This document shows positions 35,401 through 44,541 of a DNA stretch of 64,000 bases, piece by piece (the stretch's first letter is position 1; each line of letters starts with the position of its first letter). A program made the translations under genes and the position numbers. This DNA comes from Amyelois transitella. Taxonomy: Eukaryota > Arthropoda > Insecta > Lepidoptera > Pyralidae. Location: assembly GCF_032362555.1 (NCBI RefSeq), contig NC_083520.1, positions 9,920,001 through 9,984,000 on the forward strand. Direction: 5' to 3'. Below the pieces are notes generated by a model that worked only from the letters and a program-made list of their open reading frames with translations, searched no databases and had not been told where the DNA came from.

Positions 35401-38400
35401 ATGTAGACAATTTCAGCTGGTTTTGTGTTTCAGTTCAGAGTATTGCTGCTGCTGCTGCATCTTTGGAACCCACTGATTCCGGAATGTTTCATATAATATC
35501 TAAAAGGAATTGTTCTTTATGGATGATATGATGAGTAGTGGACAAAGTTGAAAAATACAAACAGTAAACCCTGTGTCTGTCAAAATATTTTTTCATATCA
35601 TAAGTACTTTCAACTTTGAAATCATTTTAGCATGCTCCCGAAACCGAAACCGAAACGATTTTAATTGGGACGACTGATGAAAGCTACGATCTTCCATTTA
35701 TTAGTCACTCCTTGAATGATAAGAAGAAGATATCGGATAATGAATGTCATAATTTCCGCTATATTCGTGTATTTATATCGGCGATATCGATCGAGTTGGC
35801 AGGTCTCCCGCGCATCTGCGGCCTACATGACGTGCGCACGCGGCTGTCACTACTGCATTAGCAGAGCATATTGTCTTTTCTATGTTTATTAGTTATTGGA
35901 TTTCTTCAATCAATCGATGAATTTGCTGTCGATTTCATAAACAATTTTCTTGTTTAAATTTTACTGGCGAAAAATTCCTTCTTAGTACCTATCTGCAGAA
36001 GTCATGGAAGGCTCTTATAACCGCCGGTTCCCAGTTGCATCCTCAGTTGTTATTTTGTCATTTTTCTCTCGCTATTTGACTGGACAGAATTCCACATCAT
36101 TACAGCTCGGCGTTGTTTCTCAATTCCCAAGCACCATACGGTTTTACGCCACCATTTATTGTTTCTTCAAACATTTTGTTTACTAGAGTGCGTAGGTATT
36201 CAGCTTTTACCGAATATGTAAACTCATACACAGTCATCAATTCCCTGAAATTGATTCATTCATTTCCAATATGTTTAGATGTTAAGGGATCTGCTAGCAA
36301 TAATATTATTTTCACGCCATTATCATAACATACAGCGGCGTAGAAGCGATTTCTCAAAATTACAAAATGAATAACGATGTGTCTGTTTGTAACTGGTTAC
36401 TGGAAAATATGACTGTAATATTTACACAAGAACTTTAGCGTTGTAAATACAGGATAAGTAAGTACTTGCTCTCTTTCTTAGCGTATTGCTGGGTGCGTTT
36501 TCAGCTGACTTCAGAGCTCGGTTCACTAAACTAACTAAAAAACATTTAGGGATAATAATTAAATTACACTTTTTTTTCTTCAAATATTTTGTTTGCTTAA
36601 TTATTTTTATACGGTTGTACAACAATCTGCCTGCCACTTTTGACAATTGTCGCTATGTCTAGCTCTTTGCCGCATCAGAAAGTTTAATTCCCTATAAATA
36701 AAACAAAAAATAAAAACACTGCACTGACATAACGGGATTATTCTTTTGAGCCAACACTAAAATCGTTTAAAGATGCATTTTTCACAAAACCGTAAGCGAA
36801 GCAGCTGCATTGGCAAACGACTGCCGACCAAAATAAATGAACTTGCTATCTGAAAGTCTCAAGGGCTAATCGTGTGAATTTCTGCTGGCCCAGTATGCAG
36901 ACTATATTTAGGAGCATTATACCTGATGACTGGGACTTGCATGATTTGCACTCGCGAGATGCAGAAACATATTTTGACGTTTAATGTTTATTAAACGTCA
37001 AATTATGTATATCATGTCAACTGTACAAGTTTTTAGCTTCACAATGTTCTTCATCTGACAGAATTTCAATTATACCTGTTTCGTACTAAATGTGCCGTGT
37101 GGTTCTTAGCACCAATAAAAAAAAATAGGACCACACCGTCTCATTCCCATGGATGTCGTAAAGGCTTATAAACTTGGGATACTTCTTTTAGACGATGGAC
37201 TAGCAACCTGTCACTATTTGAATCTCAATTCTATCATTAAGCCAAACAGCTGAACGTGGCCTATCAGTCTTCAAGTCTGTTGGCTCTGTTTAACCCGCAA
37301 GAGATATAGACGTGATTATATGTATATCTATATGTTATACCAAATGGTGATCTTACGATTTTGTATCACCTGTCTTTACTATTAAAGGAAGGAATGATAG
37401 AATTGAGATTCAAATAGTGACAGGTTGCTAGCCCATTGCCTAAAAAATAATCCTTACTTTGTAAGCCTATCCCTTAGTCGCCTTTTACGACATCCATGGG
37501 AAAGAGATGGAGTGGCCTTATTCTTTTTTGTATTGGTGCCGGGAACCACACGGCACTACCGGGAACCACACGGCTGCTTTAATTCTTTTTGTTTTCACTT
37601 ACAGAACCTTAACCCACATTGAACGCACACAATGCCAAAAGAGTCGATCCTATCCAAAGTTTATTCGTCGGGAATCAGTCTGTGGCATCAATCAATGGGC
37701 ACGCCGATCCGCCAGGCGACGCCAGCCGTGGCGTGCCAAGATGCCAGCGGTATCTCGCGTGCCGACGCGGAGGGGCAAATTGCGGGTGCGCAATGCGTAG
37801 CATTCCCGTCTCATTTGCTCTTATTGTTATATGCACTAGTGTAAATTGGATCCTAGCCGTGTAGTTTCCGGCACCAATACAAAAAAGAATAGGACCACTC
37901 CATCTCTTTCCCATGGATGTCGTAAAAGGCGACTAAGAGATAGGCTTACAAACTTGGGATTCTTTTTTAGGCGATGGGCTAGCAACCTGTCACTATTTGA
38001 ATCTCAATTCTATCATTAAGCCAAATAGTTGAACTTGGCCATTTCGCCTTTTCAAGATTATTGGCTCTGTCTACCCCGCAAGGGATATAGACGTGACCAT
38101 ATGTATGTATGTATGTAAATTGGATCAAAATTTAGCTTAACTAATTTGTTTTTAACACGGGGACTCGTGACATTATATGGATAGCTACCTAATTTTTCAA
38201 CGCAATTAAATTTTGACTTGCCGCATTGGTTTCTTGTAGTGAAAAATAAGACCGGTCGATATAATCCTTTCGAAGTCTTGAATGTGATAACTGGCAGGCA
38301 AGGCCCACTGTTGAATCCTTTTAGTAGACTACGAATTTCTAATAAAGAAAACTCAAAAGAAGACAATCGTATTGGTTTGCAGATATAACAGTATAACATA

Positions 38401-39712
38401 TCTGCATATACCAGTGGCTATAAAACCTGATGACCTACGTTAGAAACAATTTAAAAAGTCGTCATTACAACCTAACTTGTCCACAGCTGAAAGATGCCTT
38501 TAATCTTTTCCAGGCTCTGTTTACCCCGCAAGGTACTTAGACGTGATTATATGTATGTAAGTGTAGTTGTAATTACAAACTGTATACAACTCCAAAGATC
38601 ATAAAAATAATCTACTCCTAATTTCGTAACAGACAAGATTGGCATAATAATGAGTTGCCTGCCCTGGTCTAGCTGTTAATGTTCATGATTAATGTTTAGG
38701 TTGCTTAGAGTGATTTGTTGTCTTCAAGACAAATAGACCTGACCGGTGCCACTTGTCTCCTCAACTGAAATGTCAAGTAACGTTCCACATTATTTACATC
38801 TTGCGACTCTCGTGTTGTAATGATTTCGGCCCTAGCTATCTTCTTCCCGGCTATAGTCCCGGTTAAATCCTCACTACTCTGTTGAGGAGGCCAATTATTA
38901 CACCCTGGACCATCCTGGATTAGGTGAGTCAGGTTTTTACACGCACATGAACCTCAGTCTAAATATTTGATCATGGAAACACACACACATTCAGTTCCCT
39001 GAATATGCAGCAGTTTTCCTCACAATGTTTTCCTTTACCGTAAGAGCATCGGTTAGTATTCAAACGAATATACGTAAACTTCGAAAATTATCATTGGTAC
39101 AAGGCCGAGATGAGAATTGAACTTATGCCTACGAGAGCAATGAGCATTTCAACATTGCACCATACTGATTCGAACCGAGAACCGCTTTATATTAACCACA
39201 ATATCAACAAAGTGAGGTTATAATAAGACATAAAGAAATGATGTTATCAAGCTATTGAAGACAGGACATAAACTAGGAAGAATTTTTTTTTGAAAATAAA
39301 CTGTGGGTCGCAAAGCATCTTTGGGTACAAATGGGAAACCACACAAATGGGAAAGAGAAAGACAGTAAAATCTATTTCCCAAATGAGAAAGGGATGAAGA
39401 CAGTAAAACCAATTTCCCAAATGAGAAAGGGACAAAGACAGTAAAACCAATTTCCCAAATGAGAAAGGGAGGAAGACTGTAAAACCAATTTCCCAAATGA
39501 GAAAGGGAGAAAGACAGTAAAACCAATTTTCCAAAAACGAGTTAGAAAGTTTCTTATCAATATTTGAGTGTTTTCCGATAGAGATTACTTGTAGTATCAC
39601 TTCTCTCCAAGTAATTGTCCAATGAGGCGGGGGTCAAAAGAAAATATCTTCCAATTGGTGCTCCTTGAAATTTTAATACACGTACCTTTTTCTTATGAGA
39701 CTTCTTGTGCAT
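23468..39712 (-). CDS. divergent SET/MYND-family protein (third array member)
   Basis: Eleven coding exons, phases consistent: 39712-39686, 31911-31763, 30019-29882, 29211-29050, 28657-28468, 27745-27545, 26560-26328, 25612-25471, 24702-24585, 24320-24217, 23608-23468; 534 codons plus TGA. There is no N-terminal MYND finger; the protein starts with a Lys-rich stretch and an acidic segment (residues 1-50), then DIMGRYLVASTDIHAGEI (SET start). One Cys-rich finger follows at about 80-130 (CTGC, CLGC, CKGC, WPMC). CGILE/VNAFEV matches the paralogues' exon 3/4 junction. The SET core reads AHDCTPS at 246-252, degenerate. Post-SET ECACARC is in the GC-rich 26328-26560 exon. Two donors are weak GTTGGT. 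The first exon, 7.8 kb from the second, is supported by splice signals and phase only; the rest is firmer. A SET fold without methylation activity is possible. Confidence 0.75.
24828..24955 (+). mobile_element. LINE 3' end, family D
   Basis: From 'gttcttctgcattgacgc' to 'atgaataaaaattttgaa'. Confidence 0.65.
25188..25320 (+). mobile_element. LINE 3' fragment
   Basis: Matches the LINE end at 41795-42103, from 'acccgaaaccgccgagc' to a TATG tail. Confidence 0.7.
25639..25855 (-). mobile_element. SINE-A copy with internal deletion
   Basis: Both ends present; the 'gattcaaatagtgacaggttgctagcc' block is deleted. It begins about 25 bp from the exon 25612-25471 acceptor. Confidence 0.75.
26019..26276 (-). 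mobile_element. SINE-A copy
   Basis: Near full-length; the 5' end is degraded ('aaaccacatt'). About 50 bp from the donor of the GC-rich exon. Confidence 0.75.
26578..26690. repeat. 37-bp minisatellite, about three units
   Basis: Units start near 26578, 26615 and 26652 ('ggatattctcaagcgtctca'). It lies just upstream (minus sense) of the acceptor of exon 26560-26328. Confidence 0.8.
26690..27075 (+). mobile_element. SINE-like repeat, family G
   Basis: Shares 'aaccgatgctcttacggtgagg', 'ggtacc.atgac' and 'ctccagag.ggtgaggatg' type blocks with 38845-39185 (reverse), 32730-32880 and 57610-57690. 'gagttcgaatc' near its start resembles a pol III B box. Confidence 0.6.
27319..27455 (-). pseudogene. 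relic of the third gene's SET exon (27545-27745)
   Basis: Minus translation reads TYTNAERVPGRSTTISAV then DNKAWDLISL, stop, YAYTFQ. It aligns with THTDAERLPGRPLTIRAA, DHKAGDLISL and CYAYTLQ of the real exon about 90 bp away. The conserved Cys codon TGT is TGA, and the donor after FQ has become GGAG. The 5' half of the exon is unrecognisable. It is an exon-scale tandem duplicate or the last piece of a lost paralogue. Confidence 0.8.
27782..27935 (+). mobile_element. SINE-A copy with large internal deletion
   Basis: 5' 35 bp joined directly to 'gaatctcaattctatc' onward. Sequence 'tgttgttataag' on both sides suggests a target duplication of about 12 bp. Confidence 0.8.
28012..28225 (-). mobile_element. 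LINE 3' fragment
   Basis: Minus-strand copy of the TATG-tailed LINE end, from the tail to 'aggtacgttcgtctaggcct'. Confidence 0.75.
28792..28938 (+). mobile_element. LINE 3' end, family D, divergent
   Basis: 'gaaaatgctgcagtgtagtttgtt' and 'cgcttcttct' blocks with a degenerate AT-rich end. Confidence 0.55.
29210..29434 (-). mobile_element. SINE-A inserted on a splice acceptor
   Basis: 5'-truncated SINE-A flanked by acctgta at 29210-29216 and 29428-29434, which is TACAGGT on the gene strand: the acceptor CAG plus the first exon base(s) of exon 29211-29050. The retained acceptor is preceded by the SINE tail (tatgtatgtacag), while the duplicated one lies 218 nt upstream. Confidence 0.8.
29546..29712 (-). 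mobile_element. divergent SINE-A copy
   Basis: 'acgtctttatcccgtactgag' through 'taggttgctagcctatcgcctaaaag'; old and without a clear tail. Confidence 0.6.
30888..31010 (+). mobile_element. LINE 3' fragment
   Basis: Last roughly 120 bp of the TATG-tailed LINE. Confidence 0.7.
31545..31675 (-). mobile_element. LINE 3' fragment, divergent
   Basis: Minus-strand copy beginning with the tail 'acatacatacacaaaatcac'. Confidence 0.6.
32202..32231 (-). CDS. candidate alternative first exon of the third SET/MYND gene
   Basis: Minus-strand ATG at 32231 opens ten codons (MRRMLLRLFC) ending at a strong donor GTAAGC, in phase 0 with the acceptor of exon 31911-31763. The surrounding 200 bp are free of recognised repeats. 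It would replace the Lys-rich start encoded at 39712. A third option is retention of the intron end, starting at the Met at 31938. No evidence separates these. Confidence 0.3.
32730..32880 (+). mobile_element. family G fragment
   Basis: 'cttcttcctcctggcttcagacccggttgcatcctcacc' type block shared with 38850 and, in reverse, about 27040. Confidence 0.5.
33156..33470 (-). mobile_element. SINE-A copies (5' fragment plus reverse copy)
   Basis: A plus-strand 5' end (33156-33188) is followed after about 30 bp by a minus-strand copy (33223-33470), facing each other. Confidence 0.75.
34040..34212 (+). mobile_element. LINE 3' end, family D
   Basis: From 'tgacgctattgaagaaaattctgcag' to 'gatgaataaatttttaattcg'. 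Confidence 0.65.
34286..34550 (+). mobile_element. SINE-A copy, near consensus
   Basis: One of the best copies, from gtgccgtgtggttcccggcac to a three-unit TATG tail. Confidence 0.9.
34551..36972. other. intron of the third SET/MYND gene, no repeat recognised
   Basis: No convincing exon. A GC-richer patch at about 35800-35870 contains tgcgcacgcgg and could be an internal regulatory element; reading frames at 35057, 35331 and 36004 are short and featureless. Confidence 0.45.
36973..37002. repeat. 13-bp inverted repeat, 4-nt loop
   Basis: Exact arms around 'gttt', each containing gacgtttaat. Confidence 0.8.
37092..37333 (+). mobile_element. SINE-A copy
   Basis: Full-length with a roughly 15-bp deletion after 'gtcgtaaa'. 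Confidence 0.8.
37391..37574 (-). mobile_element. SINE-A copy lacking the tail half
   Basis: Runs from 'gatagaattgagattc' to the 5' end; the terminal 'accgggaaccacacggc' is duplicated (37558-37574). Confidence 0.8.
37596..37840. other. unexplained GC-rich segment
   Basis: About 240 bp visibly richer in G+C than its surroundings, bounded by SINE-A copies. Overlapping plus-strand frames are open through most of it, as is one minus-strand frame; 'ttttcacttacag' immediately precedes it on the plus strand. I do not recognise the protein in any frame. It may be an unclassified repeat, an inserted processed fragment or an exon. Confidence 0.4.
37853..38117 (+). mobile_element. SINE-A copy with exact 9-bp target duplication
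   Basis: aattggatc at 37844-37852 and 38118-38126; extendable to 12 bp if the 'gta' shared with the tail is counted. Confidence 0.9.
38480..38570 (+). mobile_element. SINE-A 3' fragment
   Basis: 'cacagctgaaagatgcctttaatc' to 'acgtgattatatgtatgta'. Confidence 0.65.
38845..39185 (-). mobile_element. SINE-like repeat, family G
   Basis: Contains 'cgtaagagcatcggttagtatt' and 'ggtacaaggccgagat'; reverse match to 26690-27075. Confidence 0.6.
39345..39535. repeat. 38-bp minisatellite, about five units
   Basis: gacagt of each unit starts at 39361, 39399, 39437, 39475 and 39513. All three minus-strand frames stay open, giving look-alike 60-117-codon frames with no other sign of coding. It lies 150 bp from the first coding exon of the third SET/MYND gene. 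Confidence 0.9.
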
Positions 39713-39725
39713 GTCGCCTGATGTT

Positions 39726-41440
39726 CTGTAACAAGAAACATAATTTAAGTTTTCATTTTAGTCGACACATAAAGGGGGTAATGAGTAACAGATGTTTGAC
39801 CAGCGCTTGTGAGATTTGAAATAAAATATTTCAATTTAAATATACGTGCCAACAATATTCTTGACTCTGTCTGACTTTTATCTAGTTACTGCGATTCTTT
39901 TATACCTCTTCTGCTTAATTTACATCAACCTTTGCCGTTTGGTTCCCGACACTATACAATAGGACAATGAGGAACGCATTATTGGCTTGGGATACATGTA
40001 AGCGATGGGTTACAACCTGTTACTATTTGAATCTCGATTCCATCATTGATCTATACAGCTGAATGTGGCCTTTTAGTCTTTTCGAGACTGTTAGTTCTGT
40101 TTACCCCGCAATGGGTATAGAAGTAATTACATGTATGTACGTACATCAAGCTTTTCAAGCAAGTTAGTAGATTTACGGTACCTTTAACCCGACCTTTCAC
40201 CAGAACGAATTAATCAAGTTTCGTACGTACTAGCACAGTACGATAAACTTTTATGAAAGGAATCAGGAGAAGAAAGGGATGTGAGATGATCTTCAATCAA
40301 TGATTCCCTTTTATGCAATCCTGACTACACCCTTTGGCAGCTACCGCATCTTTAGTTATACTTTTTGATGTAAACTTGATTTTTGTCCTATGTCTGTTAG
40401 CATTTGTATCCAAAAAAGCTCAGCTATAGCTAATAATAAGACATCAAAGTCCGCGCGTAATGATCTCAGCTGTTAGTAGTCCGCCATCTTTGACGGACCA
40501 TCTAATGAGTTTAATATTACAACAGCCGTCCCAATAATGACGGTTTGTTTGGCTGGGAACGAAAATTTAAATTTAGAATACAATTCCCGCCAATTGAAAA
40601 ACATGATGTTTGAGATAATATCGTAGAACTAGATTAACTCAGCTCCGGCCACGTAAAAGTAGTTTCTTTGCTGTTTCGAAACATTGGTTTTTCTTTTGAA
40701 TGCGTTTTAAAACAGGTAAGTAGATAATTGGAAGGAGCGAAGGACTGTCGACAGGACCTTCTTGTAACTGTGTGAATTTCTGTGCAATAAAGACATTACA
40801 AACAAACAAACCTTCCGTTTCATATTACAAGACGTGATTACAGTTTTGTTTTGATCGTAGTTATTGCACTAGATGCAAGCTCATATTGGGAGTGATCCTT
40901 TTGAAGAAAGATGAGACCTGTGGGTTCCATGATCAGAGACTAACGCCAAAGAAATTTTAAGTTCTCATTAAATCTCTGTCCACAGCTATCTGGCCCAAAT
41001 AAAGAGTGTCACCGGAAATTCTTTACGCAATACTGAACACGGATTGTGTCCCATTTTTATACGTCTGACTAAGTAGGTACGTCCGATTCAATTAAATTCC
41101 ACGCAAAGAATGCCGACTTTACACACAAAGACGTATTAAATATAACTAGTGGTTCGCCGCGAACTTAGCCCTCGCAAACAAATTAAATTTTACAAAATTG
41201 TGAATAGTTATTTCCAAATGGATTACGCATGTACTTAAAAATTCTATTATCAGATCCTATAAATGTTTTAAATTTCACCATAACCGCGTTAAAAACATAC
41301 ATACATACAAAAAATGTGAATTAAATTCCAACGTGATTTTAACAAACATGTTTGATAAGTGTGGAGGGTCAGAATCTTTGTTAGTTAATCATGTAATTTA
41401 CATAAATGTAGGTATACATACCAACTCTTTCCCGGACCAG
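39726..41440. other. upstream region, no coding gene seen
   Basis: An acceptor (cttgttacag) precedes the exon with the ATG at 39712, so a 5' UTR exon must lie further upstream. Contains a divergent SINE-A at about 39930-40145 and a Helitron-like 3' end at about 41148-41290 (minus, CTAGT). Confidence 0.45.
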
Positions 41441-41612
41441 AGGGGTTAGTGCGAGTTTTACTCTAACAAACGCGCCGAACAAGTAAACGCGAATTTGTAT
41501 TTGATTTGATCAGCTCCACCTAGTGGTAACGCGACGGCACTAATGTAATTCCATACAAATTCGCGATTACTTGCTCGATGCGTTTGATCGAGTAAAACTC
41601 GCACTAACCCCT
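41441..41612. mobile_element. MITE with 60-bp terminal inverted repeats
   Basis: Arms 41441-41500 and 41553-41612 start aggggttagtgcgagtttta and match with only a few mismatches, around a 52-bp core containing 'agctccacctagtggtaacg'. No transposase and no clear target duplication, so the superfamily is not assigned. Confidence 0.8.
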
Positions 41613-41794
41613 CAATAAGTAGACATATCTTATAACTTGCCACGAACTTATACATAGTTATTTAAGATTTGATGAGATTCATTAATTATTCAGATATCAT
41701 GATCTACTTTGTTAGTAATACAAAAAACTTAAAGATAGTTTTCATATGAAAAGTTATTATAAATAGTTATAAAAATAAATATACTATATATATA

Positions 41795-42103
41795 AGGGTA
41801 TGTTGAGATGATTCGGTCATGTGGAGAGGATGAATGAAAACAGGTTGACTAAGCAGATATACAAGGAGAGTGTGGAAGGAAAGGTTGGAGTGGGAAGACC
41901 TAGACGAACGTATCTTGATCAAATTTAGGACGTCCTGGTAAAGAGTCAGGTCAAAAGTACCCGAAACCGCCGAGCCTGCATGAAGAGAGTTATGAATGTG
42001 GATGAAGCGAAGGAAATATGCAGAGATCGTGGCAAGTGGAAAGAGGTAGTCTCTGCCTACCCCTCCGGGAAAGAGGCGTGATTTTATGTATGTATGTGTG
42101 TAT
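41795..42103 (+). mobile_element. LINE 3' end, best copy
   Basis: Encodes a reverse-transcriptase C-terminus: FGHVERMNENRLTKQIYK, GRPRRTYLDQI, stop, then VDEAKEICRDRGKWKEVVSA and YPSGKEA stop. A (TATG)n tail follows. 5'-truncated, with one internal stop. Confidence 0.8.
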
Positions 42104-42446
42104 AAATACTATGGATATTTAACAAATAACACATGTACAAAATTGTTTATATGTTTGTTAGGGATCTTAGAAATGGACTATTACATGGAAATAGACGTTG
42201 TTTGTATAGATCAACCAGTTTGTGGATGAGAGATGATAGACGATACAAGAAAATCCGAGATAAAATGGTGACTCAGATGCTTATTGCTCATCGGGGAACT
42301 AGTTCTTTTTGTATAGATTCTCAGGATCTTTGGTAATCGTATACAAAAACATAACGTCTTTATCCTTTACAGGAAGCTTGCTGGGTAGACACAGCGAATA
42401 GTCTCAAAGAAAATACTGAAAGACATCGTCCAGTCACACGGATCTT

Positions 42447-42725
42447 TAGCGGGAGCGATAGTTTGGGTTCGACCGTCACCACCGGGAAGATCTTCCGCCA
42501 GGCTAGTCCTGTAGAACCGCGCGACAGACGATGTTGAGTCGGACATTGTTGTAGCTCCGCTCCAATCCATCGTGATTTAGACTCTTCGCTGTGATTGGCT
42601 GGTGGCGTGTGACGTTCAAAATGTCACCGCAGATTCTTCGCTGCTATTGGCTGAGCGTGTCGTATTCTTTGCTGTGTTTGGCAGATGACGTGTGTTAGAG
42701 ATGTCGCCACAGATCCATTGAGCTT
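42447..42725 (+). repeat. dispersed repeat F
   Basis: Second copy of the 6815-7050 repeat; 'ttcgctg.gattggctg.tggcgtg' blocks are internally repeated. Confidence 0.6.
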
Positions 42726-44029
42726 TCTGTATTAGTTAAATTCAGCTACCCGAACAACTTAACAGCTGGTAAACACCTTAAAGTTTCCTATAAAGCGGTC
42801 TTAGTGATTGGTTTAATAAGCTAGATATCTCTTTCTTATCTTTTTCTTATCTCAAAGGTGCCAGCCTTCGACCACTTCGGCTCGATTTAGGTAGCATGTT
42901 CCTGTACGTGACCGTACTAGTAGCTCTCTAGGCATTTCTGCCTAACCCAACTTCTTCCTCTTCAAAGATTGTTCGTAATCATTCGTAGAACCACAATAGA
43001 TATTCGCGCTGACTCAAATTAACCAAGTAAATTAACACTAAAGCACACCATAATAGTATCAACACTCACGTATTTATTGTTCCACGAAGTATAACTGTTT
43101 CTGTCTGTCAGTGCCTTGAAATTAACAGTTAGTTGTCTTGTCTACATCTTCATTAACTCTGCGGTAATAAGTACTAGTAAGGTAAAAATAAAGTTGCTCT
43201 CCATCTATAAAATAACCACTAACATATAAAGTTAAATCACTAATAAGTATCATAAAGAACCTCTTTTTTCTCTATCTGTATGGGCTACGCTAATCTCGGA
43301 AAGTTGTGAAGAGATTTTGTTCCTGATTGCAGTATGAGAAAGAGGGTTTTCTGAAGAAGGATTCTATCTATGAATACTGCCCATGCGATGCCGGGGCGGG
43401 TCGCTAGTAATGTTAATAATGACTACAAAAAAAAAGTTATATATGACTTAGGATAAGGAGGCATAATTCGTAGACACGTCGTAGTTCTTCGTAGCATGCA
43501 TTTTTCGCCTCGTAGCATCATTGGCTTTGTCGTAGCATTTTTTATCATAATGACTATTTTTTTGCCGACTTATAAAATGGACTTATATTTTACTTTCTTA
43601 ACAAAATAGAATCTCAGTTACGTTGAATAGACCATTTATCAAGGAAGGCTTTAGGCTATATAACATCACGTTGCAACTATAAGGAGCAAAGAAATACTGG
43701 AATATGTGAAAAAAACGGCGAAAATAATTCATCCTTGAGGGCTCCTAAATAACTATTCCACGCGGACGAAGTCGCGGGCACAGTTAGTAATTTATAAGCA
43801 TAGTTTAAAACGCCAACAATTTTTGGTGGCTCAAGAAAAATGTTTTTGTTTGGAAAAATCCGAGGAATTGCCAGTTGGAACTCATCTCGCTTCGCCAGTT
43901 TGGCTTTTGTTAAAAATACATGACCGTTTGTTATTTGTTTAGATATTTTGCATCTGGGTGACTCAATGTGATTTAAAATACCGACCAAGAGCTGCTCAGA
44001 GAGGCATACAGTCCCGATTTGCCGTGTAA
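42726..44029. other. intergenic with Helitron fragments
   Basis: Plus-sense Helitron 3' end at about 43380-43408 (ggggcgggtcgCTAG, T) and another Helitron-like part at 43620-43792 ending cacagttag. No gene. Confidence 0.5.
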
Positions 44030-44541
44030 CCACTCTATCTCTTTCCCATGGATGTCGTAAAATGCTGCTAATGGAATAGGCACATAATGCAAGTGTATCC
44101 ATCCGCTTCTTTTAAGCGACGGGCTAGCAACCTGTCGCTATTTAAATCTCAATTCCATCATTAAGCAATAGTCTTTTCGAGATTATTTGCTCTGTATAAG
44201 TAGGTACTTATCTGATTTCTATATTGCCTCCGTTGTCCTATTAGAGTTAAGATAGCGTTATATTTTATACATTGATTTCTCTGTTTGAGTCGTTTTTTTT
44301 TAAATAAAATATGCGGATGCACAGGCTTATGTACTTGGGATTCTTCTTATAGGCGGAGGGATAGGAATTCTATCATTAAGCTATCAGTGTTTTCAAGACG
44401 TTTAGCTCTGTCTACCCTGTAAGGGATATTATTTGTTTATTAAAACTTTATTGTACAAAATACAAATGTATAGCACAATTGTAGAAGCATTATCTACCAG
44501 ACATACCTATCTAGACGATATAGACGTGATTATATGTATGC
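44028..44541 (+). mobile_element. two degenerate SINE-A copies
   Basis: 44028-44200 and 44330-44541. The second is interrupted at about 44430-44517 by AT-rich sequence ('aaaactttattgtacaaaatac') not found in other copies. Confidence 0.65.

Noticed and set aside
36422-36646. 74-codon minus-strand frame in the long intron
   Set aside because: Lys/Ile-rich from AT-rich sequence, no splice context or family resemblance.
39345-39535. CRISPR-like array or repeat protein
   Set aside because: Adjacent 38-bp units without spacers in a eukaryotic genome; open frames are a by-product of the repeat.
43677-44102. 141-codon minus-strand frame
   Set aside because: Composed of Helitron-like and SINE-A sequence.
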